DNA from: Monarcha castaneiventris obscurior | Taxonomy: Eukaryota > Chordata > Aves > Passeriformes > Monarchidae | Direction of reading: 5' to 3' | DNA: 64,000 nucleotides | Assembly (NCBI GenBank): GCA_026261815.1 | Contig: JAMPIT010000575.1 | Location: 42,075,501-42,139,500, forward strand | In this document: piece after piece, positions 23,912 through 45,109 of the stretch | Position numbering within the stretch: position 1 is the first letter of the stretch | Layout: the number at the start of each line of letters is the position of its first letter | Notes under the pieces: generated by a model | Seen by the model: only the letters and a program-made list of their open reading frames with translations | Told to the model about the DNA's origin: nothing | The model's database searches: none | Translations under genes and position numbers: made by a program

Positions 23912-25402
23912 AAATATCATTATCACAGATTTTGATCACATTGCAGAGCTGTCATTTATGAAGTCCATTGCAGCAGGCTCTATTTTTTCTTCTGCTGTTT
24001 TAGCAGTACCATTTGAAAGACTTTACATATTAATTGAGCTCAATGTGAAAGATACCACATTTTTTAACATCGGTCTAAGTATTTATGTTTAAATAGATGT
24101 TGGAGTGAAAACCAGCAAAACTATACAAAATAAATAAAAGGTTTGTACAAGAAGGGAATGAAGAGGAGAATGAAAAGTGTGCCAAATCAAGATCCAGTGT
24201 TTCACTTTTTGTCATTCTGACTGCAAAGATCTTCATCATTGCTATGTGGCTTTGCTGCCCTTCTGAAGTCTATCCACAGAATCTACACCATCTGCCACTA
24301 ACCTTCTTTCCCTGAGGACCAGATTCTAGCTGATGCAAAAAGTGCAACCCCAATGATTCCTTTACATGTGACCTGATTTTGATTCAGACTTTGCCTCAGG
24401 GTTGCTTTGTCTACTGTCATCACTCCTGTTGTCAGACCTGACACAGGCTGAGTTTCTCCCAGAGGCTTGGCAAGGAGTGACCTTGGCATCCTTGCAGAGT
24501 TCCATTAGCTTCAAATCAGGTCACCCTCTAGGACCTGGTTGTAGTTCTGGGACATAAGCTGAAAGCTCTTCAAGAAAAATATTTAATCTCATTACGCTCT
24601 GAAATTTCATTTACAGAAGCTTCAAGGTGAAATGGAGGTTACAGTCACACAGCAGTGCTCATTGCTTGATTGTTTCACACTTCAGTAATATTACCCTTTT
24701 TTGTGACTTTCGCTGCCAGAAAATATACGTTATCCTAATCTTTAAAGAATGTTCAAGACAATGGCATAATATTAACTATGTCTTCAAATGCTCTTCTGAC
24801 CTTTCAAGAAATGTGTTTTCTCAGCAGAAATCCACCCATTTGATGACATTAGTTCACTGCAAACTGATGGTCCCACGGTTACATCCATCTTTTAGCAAAA
24901 TCATAGGCTTTCCTTTGAAATTTGCATTGATGGATGCATCTCCTAACATATGTTTTTTGACACTGCTCTCTATAAATAGCATCCTCAAATATCTGTAAAG
25001 AGGAACTAAAATAATTCTGAAATTCTTTTGGTTGTATTACTTTTTCATGCTCTCCCTCTACCTTCAGGTCTTCTCTTCCCATCCTGTTTTAAATTCTCCA
25101 AGTTGGAGCGGGAAATGAAGCTCCTTCCACAGGTCTCCTATTTGTAGGTTTCTGACTCAGATTATGAAGGTCTTACCTTCCCCTTGGAGGGGGAAAAAGG
25201 GATACAACAGATGGTTCTCTCTCTTTTTGACTATTTATTTGGTGAGGTCTGCATTTTCTTTTTGGAGCTCCTTTCCGATGAGTTAGGAAAAAAAAGCCTT
25301 ATCTCTGCAGTGTGTTTTACTTTCTGAAGTGGGTTTTCTCTGACAACCCCAGCTGTAGCACTCGTACCACTTTTCTCCGTACTCAGTTTTTAAAAGAGAG
25401 AA

Positions 25403-25422
25403 TTTTTTTTTTTTTTTTTTTT
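25403..25422. repeat. Poly(T) run, 20 bases
   Basis: Longest T homopolymer seen in the window. It generates the Phe run in the + strand frame at 25312-25590 and the Lys run in the minus-strand frame at 25283-25486, which are therefore not evidence of genes. Confidence 0.9.
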
Positions 25423-28400
25423 GTGAAGTCAGCTTGGCAGCAGTGCTTATTTGCTCCTTCTTCATTTGCTGGCCATTTCTCATCACCTGTCTCTTTCTAC
25501 ACTATGGAGAAGGCACAAACAGCACGCTATTTTAGTCAAGAGACTGCAGCAATAGCAAAAAAATACATCACTAGGCTGAAAAAATTCTAATGCTAACTTT
25601 CATTAACAAGCAAATGAGAGAAGTCACAGGATTCATTAATAAAACCCAAAATACAATATAAAAAAATTGACAATGCAGAGTCGTTACCTCTAGTCCTCCA
25701 ACCTAATAAACAGGCATTTGCTTAGTTCTGTTTGCAAAAAGCCTGAGCATATAGCAAGAATAGTAATTTTTATACCTTTTTTCTATGTTTCAATAGCCAT
25801 TGATATTGCATCTGTGTGCTACCAGATAACTCAAAACACAAATTTTATCCAGTCTGAGGGCAGGCAAGGGCAGGAAGGAAGGCTTGCTGGCATTTCTTCA
25901 AATGAGCACTGAAGCATACAATACAGTGTTTAAACCCTTTTATTTTCAGGCATGTAGGAAAAGAGATAATGCATTGAAACTTATTCCAGGAGAAAGCCTG
26001 AAACTTCAAAGACAGCACAGCAACATCTTTTGAGAAAAACTGACCATACAGAATGAGTTTAAATTGGCTTCTTACTTTGCTTCATAGGATTTTCTTTTGA
26101 TCTCATACCACAAGACCTAAAGACAGATTTATTCTATGATCACACTGGAGCCTAAATCCATTGACTGGTAAAGAGTTTGCAGGGATGCTCCCTGTTCCAA
26201 GTAAGCCCTAATCTCTTGAGAATAACATAAAGAATTAATTTTCTGTAATTTTTTCAGGGCAGAACTCTTGCAAATTACCCTAGAAAGATTGCCTTCTGGG
26301 TATGCTGAGACATTCCTCATGCTAAACATTTAATATATTTTTCCTTCAGTATACCTTGCTTCCTTTTATCCCCAACAAGTACCTAGGGACCAATTGAATG
26401 TGCAATAGAAACCTTCGTCTTGTTATTTTTTTAATTTGATTTTACTCAATGAAAATACTGTTGACAAGTCACCTTTTTTGGAGGAGAAATTGCTGGAAAG
26501 TTTTGAAAGCAAACTATTTCCCAGCAGAAGAATAGTGAAAGACTTGCAGCAATATTTTTGCTAAAGAATGTTTTTTCCTCTGTACTGTGGAAAAGAAAGG
26601 TCGCAAAGACTACCTTTTCTTAGACACACAGATTTTGGTGATGTTAGCCAAAGAAAGGTTTATGCCTTTCCAAGAAGACCGACTGATCGTTGCTGAAGAC
26701 ACAGGGAGAGGTCAAAACAAAAATTTGAAACAAAAATAAACATTTTTACACTGATCATTTCTCCAGAAAAACAGGATTTTTTTCTCAGTCTGAAGTTGAA
26801 CAACTGCCTTTTAAAGTCTCAGAAATTGTCATAGGACCTGTCATATTCCAGTAATTTCTAACAATAGCTCCATTTACTAGGTAATAATGCAGTTTAAGCC
26901 CAATATCAAAAACAGAGACCAAAAGAAGATCCTGTTTTTGCAAATTGTCATGGAAACATTCAGTAATGTCTTCAGAGAAAGTCTAAGGGGCACATTTCTA
27001 ATGGAAGTCTGTAAATGACAAACCAAGAGGAATCTTTTAGGGAAAGAAAAAACAATTGTAGTCAAAGACAATATGTTTGTAAGGAGATTTCATACTTTAT
27101 TAAATTAATGAATATATAGTTGGATTAAGAAGCTTTAACATCTTTAATTTAGCTTTTTTAAAAAAAATGTTATTGGTATCCTATTCCAATAGCTTAGTAA
27201 GAAAAAGAAAAAATCCTGGATCAATCATAACAAAAAGGAAAAAAATGCCAATTATTTAAATTTTTGCTGATTTAAAAGTTTATTGTGTTATTTGGGAAAG
27301 AGGCCCAGAGAAAGCTGATTGACAGAAGTGCTCTTGAGCTCATATTGCTATAAGTGTCTTCCTGTTCTTCAGTTTGGTGTGTAATATGTTTCAAACACAA
27401 GAGATCATCTTTCTTGCAGAGGTGATCTTCAGGGACTGCTTTCCAGCATGCTTTTATTTTTCACCTAAGAATAGCCAGACACTATTTATTTAATCAGTAA
27501 AGGACCGTCAACAGGACACTACGCACTTTTGACATTACTCTGTGTATGAAGTGCAGAAATTGCATACCTTATAAATGCCACAGAGTTTTTGGTAAAGTGA
27601 ACGTAGGTTCTTTCCTCGAGTATTAATTATTAAGGTTCTTGGTGTTTTCAACAGAATTAGTTTTTTCCTTTAAAAGTTGCTTTAATTGGTAAAACATTGC
27701 TATCTATTCCACCCAGAACACCTGTCTTCCTTTGTCTTCCTTTGTTCAGCTTTTCTACTTCTACCACCTTTCCTTCCGAAAACCTGCATTTCTGATTGTA
27801 GCTTTTCTCACTTATCTATTATCTTGCTTTAGATTGAGCGCCCATCTCTTCATTCCAGAAAAGTTCCTGCCTGAAACAACTACACGTGCAAAAGGAGCAG
27901 GGAATTTATTATGGGAACTTGGAATACTTCCATCATATTCAGAATAGGGATTCCACCTCGTCTGTTAAAACATAATTACCTCATCATAGACAATATGCCT
28001 CATTTTTGTCTAGCTTGCTATGTATGCCTTTTTTAATTTTATTAAAATGTCTCTGAGTAGGTTATTTTTATATTCTTGTCCTTTCTTTTTGCTATGTTTA
28101 CTCAAACATCTCTGAACATAGTATTTATACTACCTTGCAAATTCCTTTTGCTTTATTTACTATGGATTTTAAATTTTCATTTCAGGCACTAAGATGCATC
28201 TCAGTGCTGAAGCATGCCTTGTTATAGGCATGCACAAATTTATTGACAGCAGCCAATTCAGGATCAGTGCTGTTCTCATCTTGATTTGCCAGGGCAACTG
28301 TGTTTTAATATATTTATGATATAAAAAAGAATATTCTTTGAGCTTATTATAAGATCCACTCAATAGCTTAGAGACAAACAAGGAGCTCCACCAAAATCTT

Positions 28401-31400
28401 CCTCACTATTCTAAGCCTCTGCCCACCAATCTTTTGTGAGATACTCATTCGTGTCTCTGCTCCGATCAATTTGCGTGGCCTCACAATAGTGAGGTCAGCA
28501 ATAACTAAGGTCAGGGATTTCTGGTAATACCAAGGAGCTGCAGAGACTTGAGGGAAAAATAAACAATTTGGTATCTGAAAGATTGTTGTTCAAGTAAAAA
28601 TATGTGACAGTCATCTAATAACTCATGTTTTCTTTTTTTCTTCACTTCAGACTGCATGGTGCACAGGAACAAATGGCATACTTCTCCATGAGAACTGGAC
28701 ACAAATACCTGTAGCCTTTTACAAAAATTACCATGCTACAAGCCTTCCCCAAGTACTTACATTTGCAGTTGTGCTATGTCCTCTCCTCAGAAGGTCAGCT
28801 TCAGCTCCTACTCCTAAGGGAGTTATTCTTGTCACATGAATGCTTTTGCTTTGCTAACTTTTGTACTGACTGTTGAAAGGCAATTGCAGGCAGTGCAAAA
28901 CAACACTCTGATTAACATAGTTATGATTTGAGCCAAGAAGGCCTGCTGGAAATTTTTCCCTTTAATTTTTATTCACTTTTGGACTGAGTTCTTAGGAAAA
29001 ACAATCCCCGTTTCCAGTGAGTTTAGATAATACCTATATTTAACACTTCTGTCAAGCAGCTATATTGAGATCCCTACTCACTTTAACTGCTTATGTAAGA
29101 CAAATTATTGGACGCTAGCTGCAAGATAATAGGTCCTTTAAACAGACTAAAGCAATGCCCTCTAATTTTACTAAATAAAAACTCTGTAAAGCAGTGTTCA
29201 TTAACTAGCTCTAAATGTCTTCTGACTAATCTTTCCATGCACGACCGATCTGTATTATGCTTCATAAAAAATTATGGATCAAAAGGTTCAAAAGAAACTG
29301 ATGAAAATTTTAAAAAGCCAATTCCTTTATAAGATTTTTTCCTAAGAAAATGCCATTTATCTCCTTTCCAGAAATAGAAAGGCAAAATACTAGCCCCAGT
29401 CATCAACGAGGGTATCAATCCAGTTCACCTGACACTTTCTTAATATTGAATGTGGTGAGAAGAGAATGTAGCAGAGTATCAAAGAAAATTGATTTATTTC
29501 ATGAGAACAGGCCTGAAATATTATACAGAGGTCTCAGTATCCATGCATTATTAGTATAATGTAGAACACTGGACTAACAGATTAGATCTAAATAAACTGG
29601 ATCAGCAGTGTGCTTCCAAAGTGAGATTCAAACTCTCTGGATTCTCAAGGAGTGATCTCTTTGGAGATCTAGAACTGTACCACCTTAGATGAAAATAAAC
29701 TGGAAGAGGAGCTCCAGAAGAGTGGCTGATGCACTCCATCAACCAATGGTCACTCAGCCCATTAGGCCAAAGTAGAATGAGCCGGAAGTAAAGAAAGAAA
29801 AAACAACAAAAAGCCAAAACAGCAAAACAAAAAAAAAAAACTCCAGAATTTCACTGCCAATTGTTTTCCTTACAGATGGTACACTCCAACTGGTCAGTCA
29901 CTGTGTGCTAACATAGGCACAGCCAGCTGCTACTCCTCTTGGAATTGCAAGTCCAGTCCCTTCATAGGAGCTTGAAGATACTTAGTACATTGTTTCATAT
30001 CTACATGGGATACATTTTAATCCATGCCTCAATATTACACATTTTCTTCTATCATGCATGGTGGCGCTATTGAATGCATAAAGAAATTAATGAAAATGGA
30101 AAACAGTCTTAAGCCTAAATAAAGAAGTTTGACTGCCCAAGGTGATCATAAACTATGAGACTTCTGCACACCCTCTGCCTGTGCATTATTCAGGTAAACA
30201 CTGTGGTTGAGCATCAATGAAAGTGGTTTGGGTTTTTGTGGGTTTTTTTAGGTTTGACCAGGTAAAATTTAATCATTATAGTATGAAATAAATACAAAAA
30301 AGTAACCAGAAAGGATGTATGTAACTCTACACACACTTGACCACTGATGGCCAACAATTGAAACATGTTCTACTCCTCAGGAATAAAGAAGAAAATCACC
30401 CTCAATATTTTATACCCCAAGCAGCTTTCATTTTCAACTTTTGAACTCTTTTTTTCATTGCTACCTCTGAGGAAAAACTTGCCTCATAGCAATGTAAGTT
30501 ATAGAGGGAATGGCAGCTTGAAACAAGAGAGGATTGCCACTTTTCATAAGAAGTCTGCCAAGCTGACAGCCAGAAAACATTACCAGCTAGGAAATTGTCC
30601 TTGGAGACGTGTTTTGGTCTCCTTCACCTTCATCATTCCAGTGATGTCCATGGACTCAGTGTACATCTCAAGAAATTTTACATGTCTCGTCTCTCTCCCA
30701 GTCATTCTTACAAGTGAGCTGCTCATGTCCCAGACATTCTTACAAAGGATGAAAGTTTCCAGATGAAACCTCAAGTGAACTGTTCCCATTATGGTTCAGT
30801 AAATGCCTTCCCAGATTCTTCCACACAGGAGAAACCTCATCTCCTCCTTTGGAGCCTATTGCATAGTCTGTTTGCAAAAGTTTTTTCTTTTATCTACCAT
30901 TCAAATCTTATTCTGCAGGAATAGCTTTTAAGCCAAGTAACTTCATCAACAATAATGAAAAATGATTGAGAAAAATTTTCATGTTTTCAAGGGGATCTAG
31001 AGAAAACATTGTGTCTTACCCTACCAAGAGGAAAATCATGTAGGCATGAACAATACAGTAAGAGAATAAAAAAAAACAAGCACAAGTCAGATGGTAAGCA
31101 GCACTTTTTTCAGGAGGCTGATATAATTAGGTTCCTTGGATCTCCACGTACCTGAGTAATTGTCTTAGTAAGGGGAATATTCTCTCTCACACAGTCAACA
31201 TTTTCAGTGACCTGACTCACAGGAAGTTTTGGGCCTGGCAAATCAGACTCAAACTTTTTTGTTTCAAGGTTGTACAAAGAAATACCATTTCTTGATTATT
31301 TGCACTTCTTGTGAAACTTGCACCTTAATGAAATTCTTTACTCAAAAGAAATGTTGTCCCTTTTTTCTAAAAAATTTGTTTCACCAGATAAATTCTGGTG

Positions 31401-31569
31401 GATATCAGTCATATACAACATAAATTTCTCCCACATCACTGCACTTAATCTCAGCGAAGAAAAAACCCTAAACACAGAGCTTTCTTGTGTTGCATCACAG
31501 AAAATGAGGAATCTAGCAAATACTACAGAGGACTGCATGCAGTATACATTTTGAGGAAGCACATTCAGG

Positions 31570-31585
31570 AAAAAAAAAAAAAAAA
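31570..31585. repeat. Poly(A) run, 16 bases
   Basis: Uninterrupted A homopolymer. Sequence 5' of it was not recognised as a retrocopied gene. Confidence 0.85.
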
Positions 31586-34500
31586 GGTTGATTTTTCCTC
31601 TTAGTTTCATTTGAATAATCAAACTCTAAATTGGTGCACTTAAATGGAAGTCAAGGAACTTGGAGTGTGATGGAGGAAGCAGTAATCAATTTGAAAAGAT
31701 GTTGAATCTCTGATGAATGTTGAATATGTCAGATTAAGTTATGTCCTAGAAAGGGTGGTTCCCTGAACAACTGCTAGTCACTTTAAATTATTCTGCATTT
31801 CAAACAGGAAATCATCCAATTAGACTAACAGCTGCAGAGATTGGAATAAGACTTGCATATTAGAAAATTAAAGAAAATGCAGCTGAGTACTACGGAAAGG
31901 AGCTAAGGTAAGTCATTTTCCCTCTTCTTTTCTGTAATAAAACTTAATTTCAAGGACTTTTAGGATAAGGAAACGACTGAAAATTTATTACATGTGATTA
32001 AAATGGGAAAAAACATTTACCATGAATTACGCTGGATAATATTTTTTTCATATGTATGTTCTGTTTGTCCTGAAATATCCACTATTTCTTTCGAGGTGGT
32101 AGAGACTTCTGTATTTCTTCTTGTCCCAGGTCCGTTCCAATACCATCACTATTATTTCCAAATGTTTTAAAGAAGATAAGCAACAATATTATATTGCAAT
32201 GACTCTTTGTCTAAGAGTCATCTCCATTTGAAGCTTTCTTCGCAAAGACAATCTGAGACTGGAAACTACAAACTATATGTGAAAACGGAAAACATAGGTG
32301 AGGTCTGGAAAAACAGTAACACAGAAGATGGAAATGAAATTCTCTATAGTGAGAAAAGCCAACCTCACTAACAAACAGAATTCTGATGCCAGGGAAAATA
32401 GGATGATGAAAGAAAAATCTCTTGAAAATACAGCATACTATTAAAACACCTTGGGCCTTCTACTGTATCTGAGATAATATATAAAACCAATATAATTTTA
32501 CCTAGACATTTCCATGTGGTTTTCAGAATCAGAAGATGTTAGCCATACTGTATGTCAAAATTATCTTTAACTTTTAGTAATCGGATTAATACTAGACATC
32601 AGTCTAAAAAGCAAAATGGATAGAATCATGAAGTGTCAGCCACAAATTATAAATTTGTTTTATTTTTCTCTGTGAAGAATTGTCTTTTAAGCCAAAAAAA
32701 AAAAAAATTAAAAATTCGCATGGTAAAACTTTTTATTTTCATAATGACCCTCTCAGATACCTACAGATCCCCTACTGCAGCTTTTGGCAGTGTACATCAC
32801 ATAAGTGTCCTTCCAGAGACATTTCTCATTTCTGAAGAGGTTGCTCCTGCAGAAATCTCAGGTTAGAGAAGGGAAAGGATTTCTTCAAACTGGCCATGCA
32901 CTGGATGTCCGGGCACATTCCCATGCTACATACACTATTCCGCCTACAGCATTTCCTCCGAAGTGTTTTGCCTAGGGTCTCTGTCCCCTTGGTACACATG
33001 CAACATCTTCTAACTTACCACAAGAGTTCACTGAAATCACGACTAAATCTCTAGCAGGCAGAAATACAGACTTTAAGTGCTGTAATTCCTCTCAGCCCAT
33101 CTTAAAATGCTTCATTCCCCTGATGGATGTTAAATGAGCCTCCAACCATAATTAGGAAAAAGTCTAATAATTTTCCTTTATATGTAATTTCAGTTTGCTT
33201 TCTTCTGAAGATCCTTAACTAATGTTAAAGCTTTGGAAGTCTTGATAGGATCAAAGACAAATTCGCCAGGAAGAATATATTGAGGAAAGTGACTAATTTC
33301 TTATACCAGTATATATTCACCTCACATCAAGAGTTCACCAGCTCTGTAAAAATTAGATCGAATTGCCACTGAAAGGATTGCTTTCAGTTAAAATGTATCA
33401 TTTCAGTAAGAAAGTGGAATTAAAGAAAATCCAGGAGACACTCTTGCTTGCAGAAAGACAGAGGATTCAAAGACAGAACTGACCCTAAGGAATGAATTTT
33501 TCTGGCCTGACAATGTAATCAGTTAGGAAAAAATACTCTTTAAGCCAGAAATTTGTTCAAAAAGTATAATTTAACTTTAAAATTGATTAAGGAGTATGTT
33601 TAAATCATTGGATGGAATTGAAGGTTCAAATGGTTTAAGCAGAAAGCCTGTTGCTTTTAAGTTAAACACAAGATGCTTGTTCTTGGGAAAATTAAAATTT
33701 GCATTAAAATTATAGGTTTAATATTCACCAATGTAGTAGAGCAATTATCTAATGTATTGTGACCAAAGGGTACACAGCACTGCATTGGAATGTATCATAT
33801 GGACAAATGCATGGAAATCGCTCTGACTGCTGGTGAAATGCAAAAGTATGTGGGAAGAAACCTCTTTGTCTTAACATTGCAAAACCATTTTGGTCAAATG
33901 TTCCAGTCCAAAACATTGGAAAGTGTAATTAGGATACAGCTGCTAAAGCACAGCTGGTCGGTGCACACAAGTCCTTGAAGCTTGTGCAAGTCCAGTGCTT
34001 GGCCTTGATTTACACTGATGTGTGAAACAAGCAGAGTCCAGAGATGTCCAGCTGCCTACCACAGTACTGCTCTCAACCAGAAATTAAAAAAATAAGTTTT
34101 CAATTACATGCATGGAGCTGAATTTAGTCAGGAGATCTGCAAAAATCTGTACTTACCTACTACCTTGTTTTAGGCCTGTAGTCAGTGTATCGTGCCAAGG
34201 GAAAATCCAGAGAAGTCATGGGACATCACTTTTCACCTCCTGTCAAAGGCTGTTTCCTATATTTCTTAATAAGCATCACTTAATTTACTTAATTTTACTG
34301 TAACACATTTAACATATGAAAGCACATTTAATGTATGGTGAAATCATGATACAAGACCCATTGAAAATCACCTTTGAGTTGTGCTTTTTTTTTTTTTTTA
34401 GAGCTTCTCAGTTACCTGAAGGAGTCCTTTTAGTGATCATTAACTATTGATTTGAACCAGCAATGATAGTTTGTATCCTCAGTGTATCCTGGTGTGGGGG

Positions 34501-37500
34501 CTTTTTGCTGTCTACTCAGAGATTTTAAGACTCTTTCATAGACTGTTTAATCTAAGCAGCTTTTCTTAACCTAATTCTTTTAAGCAAGTGAAGAGTAACT
34601 GCAAACCTCTAATCTAACCTCACATCTACCAGCAGCCAAGACTTCCAAAGATGAGCTCCCAACCCCTGTTTAGTTGTTAGATCTGTCTATACTATGGCAA
34701 AATTATTTTTAGCTTTAAATAACTCATCAATTAGGTGATTTGTGGAGAGTCTAGGAAGGAAACGTAATCAGACAATTTAAAGCTTTTGTCAGCTGTTTTT
34801 AAAAAAGCAAAATCATTGTCAGTTTAAAAAAAGGGAGTTTTGCCATCCACAGATAACATCAAGGAGGGGTGTTTGGCTAGGAGGAAGTCAGGCAGATGCA
34901 GAAAACCAAAAATCTGATCAATCTAATGTGCACATATACATATATGTAGGCTTATAAGTTTAAATGTGGCCAAACATTAGAATATCTCTCATAGCAGCAG
35001 ACAAAACACTTCCATGGAAAAGCAGTGACACTTGAGAAGACTTAAAATACTAGTGGATGACATTCTCAGTGACCTGTGTCCGTTCTGGTGCCACAGCCTA
35101 AGGGTTAATGCGATCCCTGCATGTATTAATTCTGCTACCGGTGGCCAAGGGAATGACATTCCTCAGAAGCTGATGGACTGGAGGACTCAGAGAAATGCAA
35201 CAAGGCTTAGTGAGGGGTTGAATAAAGCCTTAGAAGGAAAAACCTTAGGAGCTCAGTCCAACAAAAAGAACATAAATGGATAATTAGAACACATTCTACA
35301 GGGACAAGACACGTAACAGCAGACTTTCCACTCTAGCAGAAAATGTGAAGCTGAAAGTGTGAAAGCTGAAGATGGAAAAAATTGGGTTGAAGTTCGAATA
35401 TATTATGAGAGTGAACAATTGAGTGTTTTGGTTGGAATATATGTATAGATGTTCATCCTCTGCAAATAATTGTAAATAATACACAATACTTTAGACAGCA
35501 GTGTATTTTAAGAAACTGGTAAGTGCTCTTAAGTAGTTCCCAATAATTATTCACATTTTTCTCTTTACTTTCTATTTACCAGTTGACTAAGCCTATAATT
35601 ATCTGTATGCCTGTGAAACTAGCTCCTGGTATGCACCAGAGAATGTGTTATTGGTTTCCACAGAAGCATAATCAAATCATGAAGGCTCACAAAAGTCATC
35701 ATTAATTTTTAGGCTTGAATCAGTTCTTCAGTACCTTTAAAAAAACCTAAAAAACAAAAGAGGACTACCCTGGAATTTACTCACTCGCAATGTTATATTT
35801 TAAATTTAAGAAAACAGTCACTAATAATTTAGAAAAACTATTTTGCTGTTAATATTAAAAGATAAAAAACTCCGGTATATTTACATTTGCAGGTTCTATG
35901 TATCTTTAATTTTAGGTCATAGTTTCTAGACGCGCTTGACCATTTATCTCGTTCTCTCTGTTCTGCTTTGGCTTTCTTTGGCTAACATCAGACTCCCTCA
36001 TCCTCTCTTTTGTCAGTTAGAAGACTAGTCTCAAGGCCAGAAAGATCATTTACTTCCACCTTGTCCTGGACTCAGAGAAAAGGTAACCATGCATTGACCT
36101 TCTGGTACGTTTCACCCTTATTAAATGGATTTAATCCCTGTGATTTTAACACTCCAAGGAAATCTTCCCATTAGATTTCAGAAATATCAGCTAAATTTTC
36201 ATGCATACAGCAGCATTTCTAGCCTTTACCAATGATTCTGAAATCGGTATATAAGCAAATAAGAACTTTTTCTCCAAGATTTTATTGCTGTAGATACTAT
36301 TGTACTGACATGTTAATTTTCTGCTGAATTAATGGTCTTTATCTGCTCCCTTTTTCTGTACGTGAACATATTCTTTTATAAAAACTAGATGAGAAAATTA
36401 GTAAGATGGAACCAGTGTAATTTATTTTTACATTGTTATTTGTTTACACTTATTTGTCTACTTTGTTCATTATTTTCCTCTGTTGTCAGCATTTTAGAGA
36501 AATGAAAACTTTTCAGTGAATTATACATTTAACTGTATTACAATATTTCTTGGTGAGATAATATTTACACTTGAGATACATTCATTGGAACTTTATGCCA
36601 TTATTAAACCTTTTTGCTTATTTCTTAAATAATTTAGAAAAACAATCAGTTAATTTAATGTGAAGTTATTTTTTATAATCAGTTCTTGCATTCTTAACCA
36701 AAACTGACAAAATCCTGAAATTAAATGTTAAAATGAAAAGCTGAAAAATGCTGTTTTAAAAGACCAAAATCAAAATCTGAGCTTTTCAAAGCAATCTTTA
36801 TTAAAAAGTCGTTTCAAGAAATAGTGACATTTCAATGACCTCGGCACTGCACTTTTTAGTGAACTAACTATTCATTTCATTATTCATCTTTGTTTCTTGA
36901 GCTTATCCAGATAGATTGCTCATTCCTCGTGCATGGAGAAGAAATGACTTACTCATTTTTCCTGGCTGATGTTGCAATACATCTTTCCCTAAAAAAGGTT
37001 GTAGGACTGACAGGAGCAAAAAAGGGAAAGATTAACTGTCTTGAAGCTATACATTAATGCTTGGGATACATGAGAAGAAAAATTAATGTTTCCCTCTTCC
37101 CTGTGGGTCTTAAAGTGGTTAGTATTAAACAAGGTTGCTCATAATGGTAATAAGTTTTTCCCTGTTATAAATTATTTCTGTTTTGAAGGGGAACACACAA
37201 GGCACAGAACCTTGCTGTCTCACAAGACATGGTCTTGCATAGAGCGTATTTTCACTGGGTCAACTCAGAGAAACTGCTGAAACCAGGAAAATATCCTACA
37301 GAATTGGTATTCCCTTTTTCCCCCCTCAACTTATTAGTCACTGGTGTTTCTTTCCACACTTAACAATGATGGGAATGTAGTGGCTCTGTTTCTTAGAAAA
37401 TATTGTTTTCCATGTATTTTCTATCTGGATATAGTCTGAAGACCTTAATCTCACTTGGGCATTTGGATACCTGCAATCCTTAAAGAAATTATTGCTTTGT

Positions 37501-37837
37501 GTATACCAAGAATATGATCAAGTATATGCATGCAATTGTAGGAACTCTCTAGTGGTCCAACATACATGATGTAATGGTTGATTAGTAGAAGAGAGAAAGG
37601 ATAATGGTCATGGGAAAAGGAACCATTTCACAGAGAAAAAGCATGATAAAAGACATCATATCTATAGAGACAAAAATAGTAAGAATTATTTTTAGTCTCA
37701 TACTCCTAATTCTATAATCAACATTAAAATTAAAAATAAAATTAATATTGATGTGGAAAATTTACTGCTATATATATAATGATCATATTCCCTAACAGAA
37801 ATCCCAATAAACATATCTGCTGCAATGCAAAATAATG

Positions 37838-38960
37838 TGGAAGAGCCAGAGGTTGATCTTGGCTGGCTGCTGACAGCTGCTCCATCACTCCTTTTCCTCA
37901 GCAGGACTGGGGGAGAACATACAATCAAAAGTTCATGGGGACAACATAAATACAGGAAGATCATTCAGCAATTACAGTCATAGACAAAACAGACTTGAAT
38001 TAGGAAAGCTAATTAAATTTATTGCCAGTAATTTAGAGTAGGATAATGAGAAAAAAATAACAAATTTTGAAACACCTTTCCCCCACACTCACATCTTCCC
38101 AAGCTCGACTTTCTTTACTCCTGACTGTTCTACCTCTTACCATAAGCTATGCGAGGAGATAGGGGATGGGGCTGATAGCCAGTTCATAATACTTTGTCTC
38201 TGCTGCTCCTTCCACCTCACACTCTTCCCCTGCTCCAGCGTAGGATCCTTCCCACAGGAGACAGTCCTCCATGAATTCCTCCAGTGTGATTCCTTCTCAA
38301 AGGCTGAAGTTCTTCATAAACTGCTTCAGTGTGGGGACTGCCATGGGGTGCAATCCTTCAGGAAAAACTGTCTCCATCATGGGTGCCCATCATGGGATCC
38401 CAGAACCTGGCAGAAAACCTGCTCCAGAATGTACTCCTCTCTGTTTGGGTCCACCTGTCCTGACAGGAGCCTGCTCCAGCATAAAGGTCCTGCAGGGTCA
38501 CAGCTTTATGCAGGGTACATCCAACTGCTCCGGTGTGGAGTCCTCCGGAGACTGCAGGTGTATCTGTGCTCCCTCATGGGCTGCAGGGGCACAGCTGCCT
38601 CACCATGGTCTGCACCACAGGCTGCAGGAAAATCTCTGCTCCAGCGCCCGGAGCACCTCCTCCCCCTCCTCCTGCACTGACATTGGTGTCTGCAGGGCTG
38701 TTTCTCTCACACATTCTCACTCCTCTCTCCCACCTGCTGTTGTGCAGTATTTTTTTCCCTTTCTTAAATCTATTATCCCAGTGGTGCTCCCACCATCGCT
38801 GATGGGCTCAGCCTTGGCCAGTGGTGGGTTCATCTTGGAGCCAGCTGACATTGGCTCTGTTGGACACAGGAGAAGGTTCTGGTGACTTCTGAGAGGAGCT
38901 GCTGATTTTCTGATCCCCATCTACCAGAAGCTGTCCACACAAACCCAATACTACTATGCA
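37838..38960. mobile_element. Large avian ERV LTR fragment, about 1.1 kb
   Basis: Matches a long neoavian endogenous-retrovirus LTR in order: 'tggaagagccagaggttgat' (37839-37858), 'cctcagcaggactgggggag', 'gagtaggataatgagaaa', 'ttgtctctgctgctccttcc' and a series of diverged 'ctgctccag.gt.gg' units (38230-38640). It continues with 'ggtgtctgcagggctgtttc', 'gccagctgacattggctctg' and 'cacacaaacccaatac' near the end (38936-38951). No intact TG start is visible and no gag, pol or env sequence adjoins it, so it is a truncated solo-LTR-like remnant. The 204-codon + strand frame at 38271-38885 lies wholly inside and is an LTR artefact. Transcriptional orientation not determined. Confidence 0.82.

Positions 38961-45109
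<6,149 letters not shown>

Larger units (their letters stand above)
23912..37837. other. Long AT-rich stretch without recognised genes
   Basis: About 13.9 kb with no recognisable exon, RNA gene or transposon on either strand. The longest frames (133 codons at 30365-30766, 123 codons at 24627-24998) lack any recognisable domain. Homopolymers include A14 at 32694-32707 and T15 at 34385-34399. A direct duplication of 'tcttcctttg' lies at about 27725-27744. Confidence 0.5.

Noticed and set aside
38271..38885. 204-codon + strand frame
   Set aside because: Lies entirely within the ERV LTR fragment, which is non-coding.
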